From Anomaloglossus baeobatrachus (lineage: Eukaryota; Chordata; Amphibia; Anura; Aromobatidae): a DNA stretch of 64,000 nt. The stretch lies in contig NC_134357.1 of assembly GCF_048569485.1 (NCBI RefSeq), positions 64,997,668 through 65,061,667 on the forward strand, read 5' to 3'. Shown here piece by piece: positions 47,447 to 58,036 of the stretch. The notes below the pieces were generated by a model. The model saw only the letters and a program-made list of their open reading frames with translations. It had not been told where the DNA came from and did no database searches. Position 1 is the stretch's first letter. Every line of letters starts with the position of its first letter. The position numbers were made by a program, and so were the translations under genes.

Positions 47447-47748
47447 TATTGGCCGACTCTGATTATTGCTGTCCGGCTCTGATTCCTACTGCCTGGCTCT
47501 GATTTCTGCTGCCTGCCTCTGATTTCTGCTGCCCGGCTCTGGTTTCTGCTGCCCGGCTCTGGTTTCTGCTGCCCGGCTCTGGTTTCTGCTGCCCGGCTCT
47601 GATTTCTACTGCCCGGCTCTGGTTTCTGCTGCCCGGCTCTGGTTTCTGCTGCCCGGCTCTGGTTTCTGCTGCCCGGCTCTGGTTTCTGCTGCCCGGCTCT
47701 GATTTCTACTGCCCGGCTCTGGTTTCTGCTGCCTGGCTTTGATTTCTG

Positions 47749-48180
47749 TGGTTCAGACAGCATGACTCTAATGACAGATTTACGAGCTGTAAACAATAGC
47801 ATACTGGAAAATTGCTGTTTTTTGCAAGCACTGTCTCACAATATTTACCTATGAAGATGGGAGATCCCTAAGCAGTACAACGCCTCCAATGATCTCATTG
47901 GTGTAATGCAAAAAACCCTCATCTATTTAAATTACCGTGATTACAAAACTTGAACTATAAAATGGTCTTGTTACCCAACATGGTGACTGTGATTTAAATA
48001 ACTCAATAATGTATTTATTTTTTTATTTTAATCAACCCCCCTCCCCCCACCAAAAAAAGAAAATATTGAATAAAAAGTGATAAAAAAGATTCATGAATGA
48101 CAAAGGAATTCAGCTCACCCACTCCAAGTCTCCAGGCCCTCTCTCTGCAGCATGGACAATCGGCCGGGCAGCTGCAAGCA
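47749..48180. other. Unassigned intergenic DNA
   Basis: No gene or bounded repeat was recognised. Confidence 0.3.
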
Positions 48181-48503
48181 TGTAAGATGAGATCCAGCGC
48201 AGGAAAGAAGGCACTCTTCAATATAAATTTCCATATGGTTTATTCCATGTGCATACGTATGAAGGTAGGTACAGACAGCCCCTAAGCAGGGGAAAAATGA
48301 CTAGCGACGCGTTTCGACCGTATTACACGGTCTTAGTCATGACTAAGACCGTGTAATACGGTCGAAACGCGTCGCTAGTCATTTTTCCCCTGCTAGTGCT
48401 TAGGGGCTGTCTGTACCTACCTTCATACGTATGCACATGGAATAAACCATATGGAAATTTATATTGAAGAGTGCCTTCTTTCCTGCGCTGGACTTCATCT
48501 CAC
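48181..48503. mobile_element. Near-perfect 320-bp palindrome
   Basis: The arms of about 155 bp are inverted copies with very few differences. The left arm includes AGCGACGCGTTTCGACCG and the right arm CGGTCGAAACGCGTCGCT. The centre is TAGTCATGACTA at about 48333-48344. Ends are TGTAAGATGAGATCCAGCGC and GCGCTGGACTTCATCTCACA. It is probably a foldback MITE. Such a long, almost unbroken hairpin suggests recent origin or correction between arms. Confidence 0.8.
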
Positions 48504-48769
48504 AAAAAAGATTCATGTGTCACAAAATGACACAGGGGAAAAGTTGTTCTAAACAAGTCCCCCTACAGATGTAGGCAATTAAACAACGGGTTCATGCCCT
48601 TGACAAAGATGGCCGTCTGCTCCTCTGTGCCGTAACGCGACACTATACAGTTCACGTCAGAATGTTGTCATAGGCGGAGCTACTCACGGCGCTCGTGACG
48701 TCACCCTCTACTACAGTAGGAGTCTGTAATAAGTTCGGGTAGTTTAAACATGAGCATGTGATATACAGC

Positions 48770-48935
48770 TCATCCAATCCATAACGACATGTCAACAACG
48801 GACCAATCACCGTGTCCGTGTCGTCACTTTGGCCAATCTGCGCATAGATATCAGCTCCAGCGACCAATCAGCTTTCTCGAGTGGTACTGAAGTCTGATTG
48901 GCTGCTCCCGACGGAAGCGCAATTTTCAAATGTTT
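48770..48935 (+). promoter_or_regulatory. CCAAT array with CDE/CHR-like site
   Basis: Five CCAAT boxes lie at 48774, 48803, 48833, 48864 and (as ATTGG) 48897, i.e. spaced 29, 30, 31 and 33 bp. About 28 bp after the last is TTCAAA (48925-48930), the inverse of the CHR core TTTGAA. It is preceded after a 4-bp spacer by GCGC (48917-48920), like a CDE. Regular NF-Y boxes plus CDE/CHR are the signature of G2/M genes controlled by DREAM and MMB complexes. The CHR orientation is reversed from the classic form. No TATA box was seen. Confidence 0.55.
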
Positions 48936-48939
48936 TCAG

Positions 48940-49029
48940 TGCAGGGGGAGCCGACGGCGAAGTGTGACGTCCTCACCGGACACAGGCAGCCGGGATCAGT
49001 GCGAGGCGGCGAGCAGGAGGCGCGAACAG
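48940..49029 (+). other. Candidate first exon, possibly KIF11 5' UTR
   Basis: Downstream of the CCAAT/CHR cluster, CpG-rich sequence runs to GCGAACAG followed by GTAGGA, a plausible plus-strand donor (exon end 49029). An ATG at 48930 opens a frame (MFSVQGEPTAKCDV), but this is unlike the Eg5/KIF11 N-terminus. The exon, if real, may be untranslated. The KIF11 link rests on known IDE-KIF11 head-to-head synteny and the distance of about 20 kb from the IDE island, not on protein similarity. Confidence 0.3.
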
Positions 49030-49608
49030 GTAGGAACGGCGCTCGTCGTCCGTGTGCTGCCGACACTGGCTCCTTATCGTCTGGATGCTTATGTGCTGCA
49101 CGAGTGCGTTTGAGTCTGTGTGACGGATGCGCTTCCCTTGTTTTGTACGTCGCAGCCCCGTCTATTAACCCTTTATGTGATACTTTTCTTTCCAACCCAC
49201 TTTAGGTTTTTTTTTTGGGTGATACCAAACTTTTATATAATTTTATTTTTTTGGGCAGTTTCTTTCTAGTTCCTCATTCTGCAGCTGTTTCTGTTCTGTC
49301 CTCTTCAGTATGGGGCGTCACTGCAGGATCTAGTGTATCTCATGCAAAGCTCAGACTGTGGTTGGACATGAAAGGAGACCCAAAATGTGGGCCCACAGCT
49401 CAGTGGCCCCAGCTCACCTGGTGACCCATCAGACCCCCTGCATCACATCACAGGCTCCTAAATGGATGAGCTACTGGGACTGCAATAGTTAAGACCCTGT
49501 CAGTTTGATATTGGCAATCTGAGCCCGCTCCAGTTGCAGATGCCGGGTGTTGCACAGCTGGCACATATCTGGTATGTGTCCCTGAGCCCCCTCCACACAC
49601 CACCCCTT
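49030..49608. other. Putative first-intron DNA, unassigned
   Basis: No exon or bounded repeat was recognised between the candidate donor and the first chained element. Confidence 0.3.
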
Positions 49609-49612
49609 TTAA

Positions 49613-50581
49613 AGGGAATCTGTCAGCAGAAATTTTGCACAAAACCTAAGATTCCCCCTCTGCAGCTCCTGGGCTGCATTCTAGCAAGGGTCCTGTTATT
49701 GTGCCCCCCTGCGAGACCAAAATAAAGACTTTATAAAGTCTTACCTTTTTTGTATGGCAATCCTTTTTTATAGTCACGGGGGCGGGCTTTCTGGCGTCCG
49801 TTATTCTCCCTCCTGGTCCTTTATGCCGTCCCCCATCGCTCCTTTCCATAGCTGATGATGCTGCCCAGTGCTCCAGCGGTCGCCACGCATGCCCAGTGCC
49901 AGTCTCACGGGACTGAGCACTGAGCAGTGTGACCGCTGGTGACGTGTGCGCAGGCAAGAGATTATGGGCGGTGCTGTGATTGTCATCAGCAAGTACCCGC
50001 CCATAATATCATGCCCGCGCTTTCCCCTCTGCCTCCACCGTTCTGTGCAAAAGCTGGCCATATGACTCCACGTCACCTCCCATCTATTTCCTGCTCCAGG
50101 GAAAGATGGGTAAGAGGTGACGTGAGGTCATATGGCCAGCTTTTGCGCAGAACGGTGGAGGCAGAGGGGAAAGCGCGGGCATGAGATTATGGGCGGGTAC
50201 TTGCTGATGACAATCACAGCACCGCCCATAATCTCTTGCCTGCGCACACGTCACCAGCGGTCACACTGCTCAGTGCTCAGTCCCGTGAGACTGGCACTGG
50301 GCATGCGTGGCGACCGCTGGAGCACTGGGCAGCATCATCAGCTATGGAAAGGAGCGATTGGGGACGGCATAAAGGACCAGGAGGGAGAATAACGGAACGC
50401 CAGAAAGCCCGCCCCCGTGACTATAAAAAAGGATTGCCATACAAAAAGGTAAGACTTTATAAAGTCTTTATTTTGGTCTCGCAGGGGGCACAATAACAGG
50501 ACCCTTGCTAGAATGCAGCCCAGGAGCTGCAGAGGGGGAATCTTTTAGGTTTTGTGCAATATTTCTGCTGACATGTTCCCT
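49613..50581. mobile_element. Giant foldback element 1 of a TTAA chain
   Basis: A 969-bp near-perfect palindrome that starts AGGGAATCTGTCAGCAGAAA and ends TGCTGACATGTTCCCT. Arms of about 480 bp meet near 50097, where TATGGCCAGCTTTTGC pairs with its inverse. It is flanked by TTAA at 49609-49612 and 50582-50585. Identical-looking frames read from both strands are mirror images. There is no transposase. Confidence 0.88.
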
Positions 50582-50585
50582 TTAA

Positions 50586-51605
50586 AGGGAACCAATCATC
50601 AGGATTTTCGTGTATAAGCTGCAGCCAGTGCAGTACTGGCACTATCATGCACAGTGTGTACATACCATCAGGGGGCAGCTCGGGTGTTTAGGCAGTGAAA
50701 TACAACTTTATAAAGTTTGAAATTTCGTGCACTTTTTGATTGACGTGTGCACCTCTGCAGATAATGTCCGGGCGGGTTATGCAGGAGTTCCCCGCGCCCC
50801 CACCAGCCTGTTCCTCCCTCTCTCTCCTGATGTCCGGGCAGGTTATGCACGTGTTCCCCGCCCCCCCCGCGCTGCCTGTTCCTCCCTCCCTCTGGCTGTA
50901 TGTAAATATCTAATCTTCAGAAACATGGCGCCGGAGTGAGCCTCTGCGCATAGCGCTTATCTCGGCGCCATGTTTCTGAAGCCCCCGCATTACACAACTT
51001 GGTGTCTGAGAGGGCGGCGCCACAGCGATGTTACACCGGCTGGTGTGTTGGCCCGGTGTCCTGGGGCGGCACGATACAGGAGCAGCAGGTAATCGCGTCC
51101 TCCGATCAGCTGTTCTGCAGTCCTGTTGTGATCGCGCTCGCTCCTGCGGTCACAACGGGATCTGAAGGAGCGAGGGCGCATGCGCCGCCCTCTAACACCA
51201 AGCTGTGTGATGCGGGCTTCAGAAACATGGCACCGGAGATAAGCGCCGTGCGCAGAGGCCCACTCCGGCGCCATGATTCTGAAGATTAGATATTTACATA
51301 CAGCCAGAGGGAGGGAGGGAGGAACAGGGGGGGCGGGGAACACATGCATAACCCGCCCGGACATCAGGAGAGAGGGAGGAACAGGCTGGTGGGGGGGCGG
51401 GGAACTCCTGCATAACCCGCCCGGACATTAACAGAGAGGTGCACACGTCAATCAAAAAGTGCACGAAATTTCAAACTTTATAAAGATGAATTTCACTGCC
51501 TAAACACCCGAGCTGCACCCCAATGGTATGTACACACTGTGCATGATAGTGCCCGCACTGCACTGGCTGCAGCTTATACACGAAAATCCTGATGATTGGT
51601 TCCCT
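50586..51605. mobile_element. Giant foldback element 2 of a TTAA chain
   Basis: A 1020-bp palindrome that starts AGGGAACCAATCATCAGGAT and ends ATCCTGATGATTGGTTCCCT, flanked by TTAA at 50582-50585 and 51606-51609. The arms share ATCTAATCTTCAGAAACATG-type sequence near the centre (about 51095). The left arm has a short local duplication (GATGTCCGGGCAGGTTATGC) that is partly mirrored at the right. Confidence 0.85.
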
Positions 51606-51609
51606 TTAA

Positions 51610-51912
51610 GGCTACTTCCACACATCAGTTTTTTTTCCATCAGGCACATCCGGAAAAAAACTGATCCGGCGCCGGATCAGTTTTATCCCCATTGATTTAT
51701 ATTAGTGCCGGATTGTGCCTGATGGCCTTGCGTTTGTATCCGGCTTTTGTAATTGGCTAATGCGGCTGCCAGATGGAACGTCTCTTGTAACGTTTTTTTG
51801 TCTTTGACAAAAAACCGCATCGCACTGGATCCGGCGCAATATGGCGTGATTTACAATGGACGCCGGATCCGGCGAAATGTGGCAAAAAAAACATGGATGC
51901 GACCGCCGGATC

Positions 51913-51957
<45 letters not shown>

Positions 51958-52022
51958 GAGCATGTTCCATGTTATTGTAAAAAAAACGGATCCAGCAAAG
52001 AAAAAAACAAACGGATGCGCCG

Positions 52023-52073
<51 letters not shown>

Positions 52074-52207
52074 GGATAAGGTATACCGGGTTAGTCAATA
52101 AAAAGGATCCGGCGCATCCGTTTATGCATATTCTGCGCCGGATTCGTTGCATCAGACACACGCCGGATTGTGCCTGATGCCAAAAAAACTGATGTGTGAA
52201 AGTAGCC
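51610..52207. mobile_element. MITE 3 of the chain, with poly(T) expansions
   Basis: Ends GGCTACTTCCACACATCAG and CTGATGTGTGAAAGTAGCC are inverted. It starts directly after the TTAA shared with element 2. The interior GCCGGATC words relate it to 10343-10745. Two T runs of about 37 and 44 bases (51916-51952, 52028-52071) interrupt it at paired GGATCC sites. Confidence 0.75.
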
Positions 52208-52369
52208 TATTAAGTGACATCACAGCCTGATTGGCGGCACTAGCGCTGCCCTCTACAAGGTGAGGTATGATTTACGTTGATGCCTTCTGTCACTTGTAGT
52301 TCTCTACAAACATCCGACTTGTGCATCATGGATTGATGTCTTGAGAATGATCTATTGCTTAGAAATTCA

Positions 52370-52490
52370 TTTAAAGGCAACTTGTCACGTGAAAAAAAAA
52401 TGCTACCTACGATATGGGGCTAATCTGCAGGTTAATAGCATTTGGGACCTGTCCGCTGGCAGCACTTGGAGCCCCCGCTGGTGGCACGAA
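52370..52490. mobile_element. Truncated TTAA foldback end
   Basis: The word TTTAAAGGCAACTTGTCACG matches the ends of the AAGGGAACxTGTCA families. Only one arm is present, cut by the L2 insertion. Confidence 0.45.
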
Positions 52491-53205
52491 ATGAACGTTA
52501 TACTTTCCAGTAGTATTCCTGCCGCCTCCAACTCAAAAAAATATATTTCCCATATTCGTAGATTCCTTTCCCATGAAGCCGAACAAACACTAGTGTATGC
52601 CCTTATCTCCCGCCTGGATTATTGTAACCTCCTGCTCTGTGGCCTCCCTTCTAACAGTCTCGCACCCCTTCAGTCTATTCTAAACTATGCTGCCCGACTA
52701 ATTCACCTTGTCCCCCCGCTACTCCCCGACCTCTCCTCTCTGCCAATCCCTTCACTGGCTTCTCATCTCCCAAAGACTCCAGTTCAAAACACTAACCATG
52801 ACCTACAAAGCCATCCACAACCTGTCTCCTCCCTACATCTATGACCTAGTCTCCCGGTACCTACCTGCACGCAACCTCAGATCCTCACAAGATCTCCTTC
52901 TCTGCTCCTCTCATCTCCTCTTCCCACAATCGCATACAAGATTTCTCCCGTGCCTCCCCCATACTCTGGAATGTTCTACCACAACATATCAGACTCTCAC
53001 CTACTGTGGAAAGCTTCAAAAGCAACGTGGAGGCCCACCTCTTCCAACAAGCCTACAACCTGCAGTCACCCTCAGTCTACTATGGTCGCTGCATGACCAG
53101 CTCTACCTTCACCTACTGTATCCTCACCCATCCCTTGTAGATTGAGCTTTCGCTGGCAGGGTCCTCTTCTCCTGTGCCTTGTATTTGATTATTGTACTTG
53201 TTTTT
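52490..53205 (+). mobile_element. L2-type LINE, 3' part of RT and 3' UTR
   Basis: The translated plus strand gives the end of a CR1/L2 reverse transcriptase: YALISRLDYCNLLLCGLP, then LQSILNYAARLI. After a frame change it gives SLHWLLISQRLQFKTL and AIHNLSPPYIYDLVSRYLPA, and after another the tail near VESFKSNVEAHLF. At least two frameshifts are seen, so it is a dead, 5'-truncated copy. The 3' UTR (TTGTAGATTGAGCTTTCGCT) matches the L2 piece at 13195. Confidence 0.88.
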
Positions 53206-53374
53206 ATGTGGAAAAATGCAAAAAGCATTGACATGCTGCATCTTCAAAAAAACGCAGCCAACAAAAGATGCCCAGTGTGGACCGCAAAATAGAAATCTCA
53301 TGGACTTTGCTTGGGAAGGAAATGCATGTATTTAGGTGCATCTTTGTGATTTCAAAAAACACAGCAAAAGATAC

Positions 53375-55655
53375 TGTGTGAATATGTACCGCCCAGCGGG
53401 CTCGGCTGCGACCGCCGAGCCGCTCGGATCCGTGCTCGTACTGCGGGTGGTGGCTCGAGCCTCTTACGGACCTGGGGGTCATGTCGCTCTGCAAGGGAGT
53501 TGGCGCTACACGCGGGGATTTGGGTGTTTGATTTGGGATGATAGTTCGTGACGCCACCCACGGGTTGTGATGATTGTGGACACCATTGCTGCGGTGAAGG
53601 TACGGGGCTCCCGGTAGGCGATGTAATGGCGCAGCTAGGTGTTGGGCCCGGTGGGCGAGGGCCGGGGTGCAGGGTGAAGTGTTGCGGTGCAGTGCCTGAT
53701 GACACTGGTGTACTCACTCTGACACAAGACACTGGAGTCTCTGGTAAACCAAACGGAGTTATTAACGGGGGCCAGCTGCAGCTTCTCCCAGAGTAGGTTG
53801 GTGGTTTCCGCCTTTCTCCTGCACCTCTGTGTGTAAATGTTTTGACTCCTGTGCCTAGACACCGGTAGTCTGCTCCCCGACTGGTATATGCCAGAGGAGC
53901 CCGTTTGCCCGCAGACGTTGGCCCTTTGGGTCTCTATGCCTTGGCGGTGGCGTTACCCTGTATGGTTGGGCTGTTGTCTTCTAAAGGTACTTGTGTGGGA
54001 TAGGTCCCTAAGTCCAGTCCGCAATCAGTTGATTCGACTCGGCCCTGCCAGTTCAGGGCTTTGTACGGGGTCTGAGTGTGGCGCCCTGGACTAGCCAGGT
54101 CGTCACAGGTACTACAACATACACCCCCACCCCGAGACAGGCACATCAGCCAGACACACAATCCTTGTTGCCTCCCTCCAGGGGCTGATGTCCACACCAG
54201 GTGGGGTGGAGCCAGGCGGTTGGCCCCACCCACTGAGTGCACAGTCCTGGAGGCGGGAAAAGGAAGGCAGATCAGTTAGGGAAGTGGAGGAGTGAAGCAG
54301 TAGTGGAGGAGCAATCTGACCGTGTCCAGGTGTGTGGCCCGGGCACTGAGAGCAAGGTTGGCAGACCGTGGTGGCCGTCTGTAGGAGAGGCAGATCAACG
54401 CGGAACCGTAGGACCGGGGTCGGGCGGTGGCCCGCCGGTACCAAACCGGGGAGCGAAGTGAAGCCAGCACACTCAGGCAGGGCCTGCGGACCTCGACCAG
54501 GCTTGGAGCCGCCATTAGAGGTCAAATCCGTTAGTGACCGGAACCCCAGGGGTTTCCTAACAGCCAAGACCCGACTGAAGGCAACTGTCCAACCAGCAAA
54601 AGGAAATACCGCTACAGCTAGAGTTCCAAGGGCCAGAGCCTGCGGGCAAAAGGGCTCCTCCGGCACATATACACGCTGGGGAGCGGGTTACCGGTAAGAA
54701 TCCATCGGGACCGAACATACACACAGGTGCATGGAAAGGCAGCCACCACCAACCGTCCGGGAGAAGCCACAGCAGCCGGCTGCAGGACCCGTCCATCCAG
54801 CCGTTTGGTTTACCAGAGACTTTGCGTACATTTGTGGCTGAGTGAGTACTACTGTGCCATCCGGCACCGCGCTGCGCAGTCCAAGCGACCCTGCACCTTC
54901 CCGACCCTGCCTCCCCGTCACCTCACCGGGACCACCAACCCCTACCCACGGAGGGGGAGAACAACATCCCAGCTGCTCCCTGCCATCGCTCCCGGGATTC
55001 CCGTTACCAGCAGCGGTGGTGCCCAACCTCACCACAACCCGTGGGTGGCGTCACGGACCAAATCCCCAAACTACCCCCTTTTCACTCATGGGCGAGGAGC
55101 GCCACTCGAGTCCCCGGATCCGGCCCACTACTCGAGCAGCCATCGCAGCAGCGCCGGACCCGAGCGCTAGCGAGCGCAGCGGCGGCGGCGCCCTCCCCGT
55201 CCGCGACATGAGTACCCTGCCTGGTGGTCCGGTATCCAGTTGGCTCCCCGGTTCAGTTCCGGCGGGCCACTACCCTGTCCCGGTCCCTTACGGTTCCGCC
55301 AGTCGTAGTCCCGGTCTCCTGGAGGCGGCCACCACCGTCTGCCTCCTTGCCAATGGCGACTGGGCTCCGACCCAGCCACCTGGTAGTCTGTTGGCAGCCT
55401 GAAACACAGGACTGCCCGTGCACTTGACTGCTCTCTAGACTTGCACTTAAACTAGTGTGTGTCAGACTCTGTTTTCCCGCCTCCAGGCCTGTGAACTCCT
55501 CGGTGGGCGGAGCCAACCGCCTGGCTCCGCCCCCCTGGTGTGGACATCAAACCTGGAGGGTGGTGACAAGGGTTTTAGGTTGGCTGGTGTTCCCTAACTG
55601 GGAGGGGGTGTGTGTGACTAACTGGAACGACCCCGAATAGTCCGGGGCGTCACAA
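53375..55655. repeat. Large unclassified inverted-repeat unit
   Basis: Sequences of the left and right parts recur inverted: GTGACGCCACCCACGGGTTG at 53549 and its inverse at 55037, and GGACATCA-type words near 54188 and 55540. Two mirror-related frames start MPEEPVCPQ (plus, 53888) and MPEEPFCPQ (minus, 54666). Short hairpins GGCGCCCTGGACTAGCCAGG (54081) and CCGAATAGTCCGG (55632) resemble hairpin ends. There may be two copies of one element in inverted order. The class is unknown and no coding domain was recognised. Confidence 0.5.
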
Positions 55656-56036
55656 ATATATAGCCTTTTTGCATATTTTTTTTTTTTTTTCATGTGACAG
55701 GATCACTTTGCCACAATCAGTATTTGTTTTTGACCCTGCAGAATTTCTGCACCTTGGCTTACTTTTTTCATTGCATTTTATACGGTTTTTGATTATGCTG
55801 GTTTTTTTTTTGTTTTTGTTTTTTGTCTGTTTGGTGTCGTCCTTTAAATCTGTTTTTGAAACTTCCTGGCGCAGATGCGGATTGCATATGTTTTTGCTGC
55901 AGTTCTGCCAAAGAAACTCACTAAACGCATGTGCATTTTGTTACCTTGCGGAATTAAAGGCTCAAATACAAGTCTATGGGGAAAATCTGCCCAGAAAACT
56001 CACTGTACCTGCAAGAGAAATTGACATGTTCCGGCT
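55656..56036. other. Unassigned DNA
   Basis: T-rich runs near 55675 and 55805. No feature recognised. Confidence 0.3.
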
Positions 56037-56040
56037 TTAA

Positions 56041-56608
56041 AGGGAACCTGTCACCAATTTTCTTACCCTATAAGCTGCGGCCACCACCAGTGGGCTCTTA
56101 TACACAGCGTTCTAGCATGCTGTATAGAAGAGCCCAGGCCGCTGTGTAGAACGTAAAAAACACTTTATAATATTCACCTAAACCAGTTGCTGCGGTGGAT
56201 GTGGCTCAGATGGGCGTCTCTGGTGCCGGCGCCTCCTCTTTCGGCCATCTTCGTCCTCCTTCTTCTGAAGCCTGTATGACTCATCCTACGTCATACACAC
56301 TCGCCGGTTCCGCGCAGGCGCACTACAATACTTTTATCAGCCCTGCTGAGGATATGAATGCCGACGAGTGTGTATGTCAGACCCGTTATGTACCGCGGCT
56401 TCAGAAGGACGACAGAGGCGGCACCGGACAACGGAGACTCCCATCTGAGCCACATCCACCGCAGTGACCAGTTTAGGTGAGTATTATAGTGTTTTTTTAT
56501 GTTATACAGAACGGCCTGGACTTTATACAGTATTCTAGAATGTTGTATATAAGACCTCACTGGTGGTGGCCGCAGCTTATAGGGCAAAAAAGTGGTGACA
56601 GGTTCCCT
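56041..56608. mobile_element. TTAA foldback MITE
   Basis: It starts AGGGAACCTGTCACCAATTT after TTAA and ends GTGGTGACAGGTTCCCT before TCAA (a decayed TTAA). The arms share AGCTGCGGCCACCACCAGTG and its inverse. It is 568 bp long and non-coding. Confidence 0.78.
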
Positions 56609-56645
56609 TCAAAACTCGCACCGCAGGTCAGATTATGCAGCATTA

Positions 56646-58033
56646 GGCTATGTGCCCACGCTTCGGAAAATGCGCGGATTTCTCGCGGAAAAGCCGCGGA
56701 TTTTCCAGAAATCTGCAGCACAGCTACTCCCCTGCCATTTCTATGGCATTTGGGAAATGCTGTGCCCACGCTGCGGATATTTCCGCAGCGGAAATCATGC
56801 GGATTTCCGCTGCGGATATTTCCGCAGCGGAAATCATGCGGATTTCCGTGCGGAAAAATCTGCAGCATGTCAATTATTGTTGCGGATTTCTCCGCAGGGT
56901 CCCATATACTTATCTGCCTTGATAGGCTATGTGCCCACGGGGACAGTGTCCTGTGGTTATATCCGCAAGACATTCCGCAGGTGCTCCCAGAAATCCGCAA
57001 CAGAACTTTCTGTTTCAATGCTGCGGATATACAGTGGAATGTCGTGCGGATATGGTGCGGGCATTCTGCATTGAGGATACAGTACCATGGCTTCGGCACT
57101 GCATCCTCAATGCAGAACAAGTGCTGCAGTGATCGGGGTGCTCATACTTACCTCCATCATGCAGCACCTCGCTTTCCGGCGGCCGGGTCACTGTCAGGCA
57201 GCGTCTGGTGCACTGTGCTGGAGGTGGGTGGGCCTGAATTAGCTCTGGCTGTCACATGACCGGAGCTCGTGCAGGCCCCGCCCACCTCTTCCTTCCTGTA
57301 CCTGGCTGGATCCACCGCGCTGCTGTACACCGGACGGAGAAAGTGACTCGGGTCTCTATCAAGGCAGGTAAGTATATGGGACCCTGCGGAGAAATCCGCA
57401 ACAATAATTGACATGCTGCAGATTTTTCCGCACGAAAATCCGCACGATTTCCGCTGCGGAAAAATCCGCAGCGTGGACACAGCATTTCCCAAATGCCATA
57501 GAAATGGCTGGGAAGTAGCTGAGCTGCAGATTTCTGAAAAATCCGCGGCTTTTCCGCGAGAAATCCACGCATTTTCCGCAGCGTGGGCACATAGCCATAG
57601 AGACCTGAGTCACTTTCTCCGTCTGGTTTAGCGGCAGCAGCGCGGTGGATCCAGCCAGGTACAGGAAGATAGAGGTGGGCGGGGCCTGCACGAGCTCCGG
57701 TCATGTGACAGCCAGAGCTAATTCAGGCCCGCCCACCTCCAGCACAGTGAACCAGACGCTGACAGTGACCCGGCTGCCGGAAAGCGAGGTGCTGCATGAT
57801 GGAGGTAAGTATGAGCACCCCGATCACTGCAGCACTTGTTCTGCCTTGAGGATGCAGTGCCGAAGTCATGGTACTGTATCCTCAATGCAGAATGTCCGCA
57901 TCATATCCGCAGGACATTCCGCTGTATATCCGCAGCATTGAAACAGAGAAAGTTCTGTTGCGGATTTCTGGGAGCACCTGCGGAATGTCTTGCGGATATA
58001 ACCGCAGGACAATGTCCCCGTGGGCACATAGCC
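56646..58033. mobile_element. Harbinger-type MITE, outer copy
   Basis: Ends GGCTATGTGCCCACG and CGTGGGCACATAGCC are flanked by TTA (56643-56645, 58034-58036). The same family occurs at 1649-2325. Without the inner insertion it is about 713 bp. Confidence 0.85.
56925..57596. mobile_element. Same MITE inserted, inverted, into the outer copy
   Basis: A second complete copy (GGCTATGTGCCCACGG ... GTGGGCACATAGCC, 672 bp) lies inside the first in the opposite orientation. It is flanked by ATA on both sides (56922-56924, 57597-57599), at the point where the 1649 copy reads CTTGATAGAGACC. This is a self-insertion with a 3-bp target duplication. Confidence 0.85.
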
Positions 58034-58036
58034 TTA

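Larger units (their letters stand above)
46223..47748. repeat. 20-bp minisatellite split by a MITE
   Basis: The unit GGTTTCTGCTGCCCGGCTCT is repeated about 14 times at 47449-47748. Two further units lie at 46223-46255, on the other side of the MITE at 46256-47446. Variant units have GATTTC or CTACTG. Confidence 0.88.

Noticed and set aside
48898-49113. MAAPDGSAIF frame as a KIF11 or other protein start
   Set aside because: It does not resemble the Eg5 N-terminus and runs through the likely splice donor. Only the promoter is kept as a call.
49801-50496. Paired frames with the same protein on both strands
   Set aside because: They are mirror images made by the palindrome at 49613-50581.
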